Assembly: GCA_000827495.1 (NCBI GenBank)
Contig: KN817559.1
Coordinates: 225,381-289,380 of the forward strand
DNA length: 64,000 bases
Reading direction: 5' to 3'
Origin: Hypholoma sublateritium FD-334 SS-4
Lineage: Eukaryota > Basidiomycota > Agaricomycetes > Agaricales > Strophariaceae
Made by a program: the position numbers and the translations under genes. The notes beneath the pieces were generated by a model, which was not told where the DNA came from, did no database searches, and saw only the letters and a program-made list of their open reading frames with translations. Below are positions 49,969 through 60,204 of this stretch, one piece after another (within the stretch, counting starts at the first letter, position 1; each line of letters starts with the position of its first letter).

Positions 49969-50700
49969 TCACTTCCGTTGCGCCTTCGCGCCTCGAATAA
50001 CGGCTACAAGAATAACTAAAACACTGCTTATCGCGACAGGAAATGCGCTCCCAATCATAGCCCCATCGAGGCCAGAGGTGAGGCCGTATGTTGGGATGTG
50101 AGAATACAAAAGGGTATATTCTCCGAGGTATTGAGGAGCCGCCAAGAAGTCTATGCAACTGGACATCGCGCTGGTGTCCGCCCGACGCAGTGAACCGTCT
50201 GTTCACTTTGACTCCACCACAGATCTGGAAGGCTGAGAAGAGAGGTAGCCATAAATGGATGCCAGAGCCATAGAAACGATGGAGACGGTCAATAGACCGC
50301 TACGCATACCAGAAGTGGATCTAAAAATGATATTCTCTGCTGAAAAGGTCTTCACAGCGTCCGAAATGGCGTCCGGGGCGGCAATAATATAGGGCTATGT
50401 ATACCTGGCGCACCCTAGGTTTGGACGCGCTCAGACACAGAAATAGGTATGTTTGAGAATTGTTTGTCCGAGGTTACCGACAAGTTGAGACTATGCCGGC
50501 TTAAGAATTGATGGCTGCGCACGCAACTGTCAATTTTCTTGGCTAGAAAGAGCCCTTATGATATGGAGTGACTGCATAGAAATCCACATGAGCCCCCGAG
50601 ATAGAGTCAGAGTACAGATCGCGCAGCTCGAGCAGGGAGAGTAGCAGGATGGAAGGTTTTGAGCACGGCCGTCTGTGCAGCTAGGTACAGTCTTTCATAG
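49969..50700 (-). pseudogene. Relic of an unidentified membrane protein gene
   Basis: On the minus strand, coding-like pieces occur in order but in different frames: LLELRDLYSDSISGAHVDFY then AVTPYHKG near 50600; SERVQT near 50440; IIAAPDAISDAVKTFSAENI then RSTSGMRSGLLTVSIVSMAL near 50260-50390; and IDFLAAPQYLGEYTLLYSH with a hydrophobic helix AMIGSAFPVAISSVLVILVA ending RGAKAQRK and a stop at 49969. At least two hydrophobic helices suggest a membrane protein. Stops and frame changes between the pieces suggest decay, although unrecognised introns could account for some. The family was not identified. Confidence 0.4.
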
Positions 50701-51293
50701 CACAGCGCTTAGCATCAGAGAAAAACCACAAGACAATGCGACAAGGCTCATATGTGTCAGAGTCGTTGGCGCACTGTATCTGAGCTCGTGAATTAATCGG
50801 CCAGGAGGTCGAATACGACGCTCAGGTCAGCCAGACCTAGCGACTCAGAACAAGCTCGGAATTGGGTGATGACTGTCGATCCAAGGCAATATCTGCTTCG
50901 ATAGTGAGCAGCTGGTGGCTGGTAAGAATTCTACGCACACGAGGAGGAATAAAAACGTAAAAATTGAAGGAACTCGGCACTGCATGTTTATCGCAAGTAC
51001 TCAGTCGATGTGGTTTGAGTTGAAGGGCGTGCCGCAGCCACCATTGGCAGTGGTTGCATATTTAGCGACAAATTTAATTACATAATTATATAGTTCAAAG
51101 TCAGCATGACTTATATCAGAGTTCACTAGTTCAGTGATTTACTAACTCATAAGTATGTGTGACCGGTGATAGCCCAATATCAATATTATTAATATTTATT
51201 TCGAAGTCGTGCCCGAGTTTCGAACCACCACGCCGCAGCCTCCTGTTCCCTATCCCAGCGTTCTTATCATATAAATCACTTTGGTCCAGCCTC
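50701..51293. other. Intergenic, no gene supported
   Basis: About 0.6 kb between the relic and the small proline-rich gene. The 5' part of the relic may reach into it, but no segment could be recognised. AT-rich toward 51060-51200. Confidence 0.4.
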
Positions 51294-52111
51294 ATGCCCC
51301 CTCCTGGACCACCACCAGGAAGTTACTCACCCCAAATGTCCGCTATAGGGTAAGAATTACCCGTCGTTTCCCGCCACCACACGTAATGATTCGGACTGCA
51401 GAAACCGAAATATCACCATGGACTTCACGAAGGGGATCGCAACAGAGGTACGAATCCTGTTGCAGGAGATCGGGAAACTTCGCGACGAACGGCGACAACT
51501 ACAAGCGTATGTCCAGACTGTTGTCTACATGAAAGAGCTCGGTGTTGATCTCCTCGATTACGAAGCGAAATCTCAGAGCTTATGTCGGTTAGGTCCAAGT
51601 TCAGCGCCAACGGCGAATTCCAACCGGAGTGGCGGCTCCCTGCTCCTGTACGTGCAGTATGGAGGAACGATCTAAACGTGTATCACTGAGATGTTCGGCC
51701 AGGCAATCGAGGCACCTCCCCCAGAGCCACTACCCGGGATGGAGGAGGTCGTGCCACAAGCAAAGCCAGGCTGGCGCGTCGTACACAAGCGCCCTGAGAG
51801 GAAGGCAAGGACCACTCCCAAGATTACAGGCCCGCCTGCACCAGCACCCCTCGCACTCCCCGAGCCGCCGAAGCCGGAGGCGCCTGCTTGGACACAATGG
51901 CGACGTGAGCTCAACTTTGATCTTGTGTTTGTCCCAACTAAAATCATCCGATAGCAAACCCCCTTCTTGCCCCCACCCCACACATGGGCTCAACACCGGC
52001 ACCGATGACCCCACCTACTCGGAATGGCCTTTTCGGTGCGGACGATTCTTGATTTGTGTAGCCACATATCTCAATCATTTCGCAGGACCCTCTACGCCAC
52101 CGCCCAAGTAA
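51294..52111 (+). CDS. Small proline-rich protein with a short coiled coil, uncharacterised
   Basis: Predicted 187 aa in six exons: 51294-51349, 51402-51506, 51566-51647, 51691-51904, 51955-52035, 52086-52111. Phases fit at every junction, and the donors include GTATGT, GTACGT and GTGAGC. The N-terminus is Pro/Gly-rich (MPPPGPPPGSYSPQM). A charged helix follows (DFTKGIATEVRILLQEIGKL then RDERRQLQAEISELM), likely a coiled coil. It continues into NGEFQPEWRLPAP and a Pro-rich tail with AIEAPPPEPLPGMEEVVP, KPGWRVV, PAWTQWRPNPLLAPTP and a terminal GLFGPSTPPPK. The pattern recalls uncharacterised agaricomycete proteins. Nuclear or scaffold roles are possible but unsupported. The gene was recovered only by splicing; no single frame is long. 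Confidence 0.7.
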
Positions 52112-52834
52112 TCCACTCCTCCATTCCAGCTGCACCCGGACATCTGCGGTCACTGGGCGGATAGTGAGAGAGTGAGAGATTTCGACCATGATTCTCCAAG
52201 CTACCATGGCTCTTTGTCTATTTTTGCTATATATAGTTTCCTTTTTGCTTGTTGTACATTCACAGCTTATTGCCTTTCCGGAGCCCGATTACTTCTTGAT
52301 CCTCTGTTTTCCTTGCCTCTCACGGACCGTTTGTACTCCTTTCGGTATCGGCGTACCTGTACATATAATACACCATACTAAGAATCTTAGTGCCCTCGGA
52401 ACTAACGAAATTTCAATGTATAATTTTCTATTGGAGATCTATTGACGAGATCACATTTCCTTTGCAACTCAAAACAACGAAAATTCTCAAACTCGGAGCA
52501 AACTTATCGTGCCATGCGTATCTCAAAAAGTAGGCTAAAGAGGTGATGGAACAACAGCAGAATATGATTTTCTGGATCTTGATGAGGGCTCATGCACATG
52601 CACGCAGGCCGTTATTATGGGTCGCCATAAATTATTTACAATATTGTTCACATTCTCAATATGAGCGGCAATGATTAAGTATAAATTCAACATGCCACTC
52701 TGTGCTTTCCCTCCTTTTTCTTGCCTTTTTCTTTGCTTTTCATGTTGCAGTACTTACTTACATTATTATTTTGTTATTATTTGCGGAAAGGTGTTCTGAG
52801 ACTAATCTCGCCGGGGCGAGTCAGTCGAAGTCGC
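52112..52834. other. Intergenic, probable 3' flank of the Ngaro-like element
   Basis: About 0.7 kb without a gene. The boundary with the retrotransposon could not be placed exactly. A small palindrome (CTCGCCGGGGCGAG, about 52807-52820) lies at the transition. Confidence 0.4.
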
Positions 52835-52951
52835 TACCCGAGAGCAGTTTCACGCGGTGGTAGCGGGTGACGCGACTCTGCCCTGTGACCAGCGACAGAG
52901 CCCGCGAGAACAAAAAATGGAATTTGGACGCAGTCGAGAGAGGGTATGAGA

Positions 52952-53974
52952 CTATGAATGGAAAGGGTTTGTTGGATGAAGGTTTGAAAGACGTGCAGAG
53001 GTGTAAAGTAGGGCGGCAAGCAGGGCGGGATGTTTCCGGATATACGCTTCGAAAGCGTCCGATTTCCAGCGACCGATAGCTTGGATAATGTTCGGAGGGA
53101 CACCAAGAGAGGCTAGGTACGTTGCGCCACCCGGGCGGAAAGAGTGGCCGCCGGGGTTGTCCGTGAAATGACGGCGCAACATGCGCATAAACCAGGATCG
53201 CTGTGGAATGGACCCGTCTTCGCGAAGCCAAAGCTCAGGGTTGTAGGGGAATTTAGCATCACGGCGAGCCAAATAGGACGCAAAGGCGGACATGCACTGA
53301 TTGCCCACGTTTGATCTGTGATAAAGCACACGACTACCCTCAAAAAGGCGGACGGCCTTATGCCCAGGTAGAGTAAACTCGTAGGTCGCGTCAGACAGGG
53401 CGACCGAGGACCGTGGCACAACCTTGTGATAGTCTTGAAGAGAGCGTTTGTCCGGCCATACACTCTCGCCGATTCGGAGGAGGCCATGGAAAGATGAGTG
53501 ACAGATGGCGAGGAAGAGGGAATCATCATATGAAGATGAGTTAGCGATCGACGTGTGGAGGTCGCCGATTTCATCGAATGTGATGGCGCGTTTGCGGTTG
53601 ACACCGACGGCGCGAAGTTTCGTGCATCCGGTCAGCGTGCGCGTGACAATTTGGGAGCGGCGGGCTTCACGCACATTTGGGAAAAAAATTTCGAGCTGGT
53701 TGCAGATACCGGACAGGTAGGATTTCACGGTGTTGGGTTTGACGTGGTCGGGGTGACACATGTACACGACAAAAAAGCTGAGTGTGTCTGGTGTGGGGTC
53801 AATTGGAAAATTGTGATTGCGACAGAAAGAGACATAAGAATGCAGAGCTGAGGTGTACGAGGCGATGGAGGAGGGTTCCAGCGCGAATCCAAGAGCAATG
53901 GCTCGCTCGTGCTCGAGCCGCTCCAGGGACCAGACCTCCCTAGTAGGCTGCCTGGTCGAGATCGGGAAGTTCAT
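52952..53974 (-). CDS. Tyrosine recombinase of the Ngaro-like element
   Basis: Open frame of 340 codons with no internal stop. The N-terminal SAM-like core-binding region is rich in helices (SIASYTSALHSYVSFC). The catalytic domain shows the tyrosine-recombinase residues: first Arg in GLLRIGES, the His-x-x-Arg box in GGHSFRPGGATYLA, and the nucleophile Tyr in WKSDAFEAYIRKHP. Such enzymes integrate the circular cDNA of DIRS/Ngaro elements. The ATG overlaps the stop of the upstream RNase H frame as ATGA (about 53971-53974), suggesting coupled termination-reinitiation. It is the only open reading frame of this copy that looks undamaged. The rest of the element is broken, so it could act only in trans. 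Confidence 0.85.
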   Translation of the reverse strand: MNFPISTRQPTREVWSLERLEHERAIALGFALEPSSIASYTSALHSYVSFCRNHNFPIDPTPDTLSFFVVYMCHPDHVKPNTVKSYLSGICNQLEIFFPNVREARRSQIVTRTLTGCTKLRAVGVNRKRAITFDEIGDLHTSIANSSSYDDSLFLAICHSSFHGLLRIGESVWPDKRSLQDYHKVVPRSSVALSDATYEFTLPGHKAVRLFEGSRVLYHRSNVGNQCMSAFASYLARRDAKFPYNPELWLREDGSIPQRSWFMRMLRRHFTDNPGGHSFRPGGATYLASLGVPPNIIQAIGRWKSDAFEAYIRKHPALLAALLYTSARLSNLHPTNPFHS

Positions 53975-55092
53975 GATAGCGCAGCCCCCAGCAGCAATTG
54001 AGGGGGTTGAAAGTCATTGATGACGAGGTACGGGCGATACATGTGCGCGGTATTGTTGTCGAAGCGAGACAGAGCGTCAGCTACAACGTTTTGCTCACCG
54101 GCCACGTGAGCCACACGAAGTTGGCAGCCGAAACGAAGCATGAGGTCGGCGGCCGTCAGTGCGATGGGATTCTCATCTACCGGCGCACGAAGTGTGCGGA
54201 ATAGACCACACGTGTTAGAGCTGTCAGAGTAGATGACGACACGTTTGGGAGGGGGGGCGGTTGTGTGGAGAATCCAATGGAAAGCGGAGAGGACAGCATA
54301 AGCTTCGTAATAATAAATGAGGTGTGACGAAGACCCGGGCGCGATGCGTGTTTGGAAACCAACGTCCCAGTGGCTGGGAAGCCAAAACCCCATACCATAC
54401 GCGGTAACGCGCAGGCGTCAGACATAAGGGTGTAGTCGGCGTCGTCGAGGGGCCACTCAAGGGCGTTCATGAAGTAAACGCCCGAGCAAGATTGCAGGTG
54501 ATTTGCTGCCCAACGAAGTTCCATGCAGATTGCGCGGTTGACGTAGATTTCAGCATGGGGGATGAGCTTCCCTTTCATCTTCACGTACAAAGCGCATAAG
54601 CAAGGGCGGAGGAGAGGAAATACGTTGAAGAAATAATTGATCCATCCAGCGAGGATTTGAAAGTCGGAGAGCTTGGGGCGACGACCGATCACCGCGAATT
54701 CAAGAATTGCGCGGATAAGGTCATGGCGGGCTTCGTCCGACATGGTAACGGACATCGCATTGGCGTCGATTTCGAAACCGATGATCTTCAAAACGCGCCC
54801 GGAAACCTGCAGCCTGCTTCTCTTCCTTGTGAGGGATGCCGAGCTCATCCCAAAGTAGCAGGAGCTGTGTTTGTTTCCGTGGCAGGAACTTCTGATAGGG
54901 CGGGTACCATAGGACTTCTATCGCCAGCTCGAACGAGTAGACATCATCAACCCAACACATCAGGTCGTCGATGTGCCGCATGTGGCATGCGATCCAGAGG
55001 ACCAGAGAGAAGAAACAGCCCCATATGCCACCGGAGCCACGACCACCGAAATTGTTCGAGTGGTCGATGAACCACCGAGAGGCAATGTGAAC

Positions 55093-58000
55093 TAGTGTTG
55101 CCGAAGTCTGGTCAAGTCCGGCTGCAGTTCGGCTTGCCCAGTTTTGGTAGTAATTTGATGACCAAGCCAGACGAACTCTAAATGTCATTGTCGGTTTGGG
55201 TTCAAACCGGTCGGTAACCAGTCAAACTGCAGCTTCATAGCTTAATTCGGAATCGGAGTTTAAATATGTATATCTACTCGACGGTCGACATCAATGATTG
55301 TACATACNNGTTAATATCTTNGGGAACCATGATTTCCTCGTCCATAGTAGATATAATGAAGTCAATAACATCTTTGNGGGATGTTCCCTGNNAGAAATCA
55401 ATTGATCTGCCTGATTTGAGTGTGAATTTCAGCATTTGCAACATCTCCATCAATTCTTCATGGATGTTATTGCGGNGGTCAGTCATTGTCTCTTTCGCAG
55501 ATGAGAATACCCGCTCGCAAGGCACAGCAGACCCTTGGATAGCGAGGTAATCCAGTGCGGCTAAAAATAATGTTGGGTAACGAAGCTGAGATTCCTAAAC
55601 TCACGGTCAGATTTCTGCATCATCTGTCTGAGAACTTATAAGTTATAAGTACTCACTTCCCAATAAACAAGGCTAGCTAATGTTGAGAGNGGCTCTCCAA
55701 GATATGCTTCGATCTCAGCATCAAGTGATCCATTCTCAGGGTTAATTCTCCCTGCCAACCCAAGGATCTCATCAGCTGTGCGATGAGCATTTGCATTTCG
55801 AAGCGAGCGCCCCAGTCTNGCAGCCCTCGGCCGGCGCGGCGTGTAGTTATTGGGGCGTACAGGGTGCTGGACAGCTGAGCCCTCCCGAGCATCTGGTGCA
55901 TGGGATGTGGCAGAAAGTGGGGATGTGCGAGTACGTCTCTCNAAATATGGAAGCAACTTGATAAGATGTTAATTTAATAATAGATCAGTCTAAAAATATA
56001 TGATACTTACCGTGNGGCGCAGGAGAGCCATAGCTTCGTCGCGCTCNTCTGAGGGAACGTACTTGAACTTCATTGATGGATTGAGTACTAGTAACAAGTT
56101 AACTATTAATTCCAATATGAGTCTCAAGCATAGAATATTACGTACCCATGGAAATTGTATAAGCAGGGACANGCTCTATCCGNGAGGCATAGCTTTCAAG
56201 CTTATCAATACCATCTTGAATGATATCTGCATAGATCGGTCCNCAATCAATCTGGAGACTCTCCCACATTTTGATCATTGCGCTGAATCCAGGAATAGCA
56301 TTGCACAGTGTGGGGGTTTTCTCCGCCGAGAGTTTTTGTTGGAATGCATCCGGTATGAGAAGAATCTCGCGCACAACTGCAAGAGCATCCCATTCGGGCT
56401 CTGTGAGCTTGTACCGATTTAAATCTTCAAATTCCTGTGAGCTGGTACACGCGTCAAGTGGCTATCAAATTAATTATTAGCATNGACAATGTATTGATCA
56501 AATTTGAATACATTATACCATTTCAAGAGTAAGCGCCCGTTCAATCATGTACAAAGTTGACGACCACCGTATCTCTACATCTCGCAGGAGTTGCAGATCA
56601 AACCCATGCTGCTTGGATATATTCGAGAAATGTTGACGACGCAGGGATGACACCCGAATCTGATAATAGACTTTGATTTATTATCTATGGCAGTTTCAAG
56701 GGACCTCACTTACTGCTCGAATCAATGCATGAAGAGTGCTGATTGGATTATTGATAGATCCAGGCACAATTGTGCCATTGGTTGCATCATCAAGTTCAAC
56801 ATATTGTGTGCGTGCGAGTGCAGTGAGAACAGCTTTACATGCCAAATTCACGATGTGGGGAAAACACCTATTGATTTCGACGCAAGTGGTTAGCCAAGCA
56901 TTCCGGCGCTAAGATAATTTAAGTGTACCTGATGCGATTATCTATTCGATCAAATGCTATACCACGTGCAAGTAGCTCGCGCTCAAGCCCAGACATCAGA
57001 CTGTCGTTGTTGGATGCATTGTCCATCGTGACCCATCCAATCTAAGAAACAAATAGTCAGTAATGGTGAANATACCAACATTCAATGTAACTGACCTTCA
57101 ATNTAATTCTGAGGCGGTCAAGAATATATAGAAGCGCTTGTGCAAGGTGCTCNCCAGTGTGACTTCCAGGAACGCGATGGAAGCCAATCAATTCAGCACG
57201 TAATTTGAGATGATATTGGGCACCACGCGCAGTCTGAACTGTCTCCGTCTCTATCCAGTGTGCGGTGACGGCCATAAATGGCGACAGATTTGGGTCAGAC
57301 CACATATCTGTTGTCACGGAGATTCGTCCCAAAGCATTCTGCAGATAATTGTTGAAAATAATGAGTGAAATAGTTAATGAGATAATTTACCTGGAGTTCG
57401 GTCTCAAGACCAGCCATGTGACTATCCCAGACATCCTTGACGTGATTCCGTATTGTTGTCCGGTGTGGAATATCAGAATCCTTGAGCTCGCTCCTCAGCA
57501 GCATAAAAATACGGCGCAGATGAGGGTTCTCAATCACATTCAGTGACTAAGTAACCATTGAAATGAGTCAAAATATTAATGATAGTCTTTGGGAACATGC
57601 GCACCTGATCATCNGCAATTATGAATTGGGTAATTGCATCAACAAAGGCCTCATGCGAGAAGTCCCCGAGATNGGCTGGGCGATCAGATCCTTCAGAGTG
57701 CACACCTCCCTGTTGTTTCCNTGCACGATATTCTGCCACTGGGCCCTTTGCATTTTGTGCGGTGATCTCAATGTTGAATGTGTCGCACCCCTCAACCCAG
57801 ACGTCAAGATGATAAGTAAATAGGTGAGTGCNTAAAGAACTTGTTCCCGTCTCTAAGCTAAACTTAAATACATCGTGTTCTGTGTGAATAGTCTTCTCGT
57901 GTCTGGATTAAATATAGAGTCTTTTAGTCGGAATGAATATCTCAAGTACACATGGACTTACTGGCAAAATTTACAGAAGCGGCCGCCTTCTGCAGTGTCA

Positions 58001-59430
58001 AAAAATGGCCACACATCCTTGGCGCCCCTCTTCTTTTTAGCAGCTGGATTCTCTTGACGACTTGACTGCTGAGTGTGACCCGCTGTGGTGCTGCTTGTAC
58101 TTGGNCTGTTCAAAGGGTTGNGAGACGACTCGCAATGTTCANGGGCCGNNACNCTTCTGCCACTGATCCGTGGTGATGAGCCGGACTCGGAACCAGATGT
58201 CAAATCGGGGTCAGGGAATACCTCCCCCTCCTCGGAGATCTCTGATGGAGGAGGACGTTCCAAGAAGGGGTTGGTTGGACTNTCCGGAATATCAGGCGGC
58301 ACTATATAAAANGAGTTCAAATTTGTATATTAGCCTAGGCATGCAGCATGCTCGAGTATNATAAAGAATNACCGTACCTTCGAGATGTCCTTCAACAANA
58401 GGGATCNGAAGCTCTGGCTGTGCTGGTGGCATAGCATTTGCAACCGGGATCGGTACTGCAATAACTGTAAGATGTAAAAAAAATGTGAACATATTGGAAT
58501 GTATGTATGCGGTATTTGGAGTTGGCTTACTCTCAGCCTGGAAAGTGATTTCCGCTGATCCATTTGCATGGATTCTTGGCTGTGTGTTATTTTGTCGGGC
58601 TCGAGTACGTCGGGGGGGCATTCTACTGAGTTGGAGATTCTGCTGTGCAGGTCTCGATGATGCTTGGCTTTTATCCTCAAGATGTNGAAGCATGTCCNAC
58701 TCGTCTGTGCCATGTGTGACTTTCTACCAAGTGTTCCAGCAGCTTTCATTGTACAATTTCNTTAAAATCTTGCATTAATTGACAGCCCGTTATCTGAACT
58801 ATGAGCAGGGACGGCATCGAGGCATTTTAATAATTCAAATTTGATGATTGACTTGACTCGGACACGAGCATTGTAGCAGTCAAGACACTGGATTGAATAA
58901 GATATGATCTCAAGCATTGCTCAAAGTACGTCAAAAGTACGTGTATTAAATTTTTGGAGCATGTATGAGTATGTTCCGGGTATTTAATACACGCCTTTAC
59001 ACTGTGTCGAGCATCACATATTATATTGCAGACAAGTTTCAGTACTACATGTTTAGTGACAGTGCTATAGGGCCGTACATCTCCTTTGTTTTACAAATGA
59101 CCTGTTCTAATCCACATTTTGATAGCCAGTAGCGTACATGATATGTTAGGCAAGCCTTCGGAAGGAACAGAATACTTATCAGGGCATGCACTATGCCACA
59201 GNGTGTGCAGGNGACGTTATCAACNTTGCATCGACGTCAAATCGACGCCCATCATATTGTCTTGCCAAATGCGGACTCAAACCGTGGCTTGACCGGCTCG
59301 AACCGGTTGAAACCGGTCGGGCGGTGACCCAGATCACAGATGACTGTTGAACCACAGTTCGGTTACTGTGGTTATATTTGTGGTTCAGTCTGCCGGTTCG
59401 CCGTGACTGAGCCAAACTTCGGCAACACTA
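55093..59430 (-). mobile_element. hAT-family DNA transposon inserted in the Ngaro RT
   Basis: 4,338 bp. The ends form an inverted repeat: TAGTGTTGCCGAAGTCTGG at 55093-55111 against the inverse of 59412-59430, with one mismatch in 19 and looser pairing beyond. Flanking 8-bp duplications ATGTGAAC at 55085-55092 and 59431-59438 are identical, as expected for hAT. AACCGGT-type subterminal motifs occur near both ends (around 55200 and 59290-59320). It encodes a BED-finger transposase on the minus strand. Single and paired N bases are scattered through it. Confidence 0.95.
55274..58621 (-). CDS. hAT transposase with BED zinc finger and dimerisation domain
   Basis: Multi-exon gene; exon limits are approximate because ambiguous bases hide some splice sites. 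From the N-terminus: basic MPPRRTRARQ; Pro/Ser-rich linker; a BED-type zinc finger (DVWPFFDTAEGGRFCKFC); a DNA-binding/helical region (SHEAFVDAITQFI, FMLLRSELKDSDIPHRTTIR); the catalytic RNase H-like core with ISVTTDMWSDPNLSPFMAVT and GWVTMDNASNND; CFPHIVNLACKAVL; VEIRWSSTLYMIERAL; and the C-terminal hAT dimerisation motif PCERVFSSAKETMTD. Motif order and content match active hAT transposases, and I saw no clear disabling stop. N bases prevent a firm statement about integrity. Confidence 0.75.
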
Positions 59431-60204
59431 ATGTGAACTACCTGCCACATCTGAAATTCTGGTGACATGGGCATGGTGCGGTATGCCTCGCTGACATCGC
59501 ACTTGAACAGCACGAGATCCGCATCTGGGCCGTATTCCCTGCGAGCACGTAACAGTGCTTCGCCGAATTCGGCAATCCCATCGAGTTTGACGGACACTTT
59601 GGATTTGTCGATCCATGCGTTGCGTGACATGGGGCCGGCACTGTGGTCGACCACGAGGCGGAAGCTCTTCCCATCCTTTCCCTTGGGAACAACCCCACAC
59701 GGCACCGACATCATCCCCGGAAGAAGTGCAGGTATCTCAGTGAAGCGTCCGACATTTACTTCTTTGGCGCACTGGGAAAGGGCAAATTCGAGACGGGCAG
59801 GATCCCGGAGATATTCTTCAGCGTCTAGGGTGTATGGTAGAATGGTCTTCTTAGGGTCGCACCAGGGCCAGAAACCGTTACGGAGTCCATCCACAACAGA
59901 GATAACGAACAGACGATTTGGGTGGTCGACCAGAGAGCTTTCAAATTGAGAGACATTGATGGGTGTGCGAATGGGAAAAAGAGAAGGGTTTTTGCGGATC
60001 GTTTCTCGCATTGGTGCAAATGATAGCACACACTCCGGAGGAGCGGCCATCGGGGGGTGAGATTCGGATTGTTTAGTGAGTGTGAGGCGAGGTGGAGAAT
60101 CTTCATCATCATTCCAGTAGAAACTTCGGACATATGACGGGCGACTGCACAGACCCTCGAAACGGGAGATAGGTTTGGAAGGGTCCTTGATCCAGAACTG
60201 CTCG

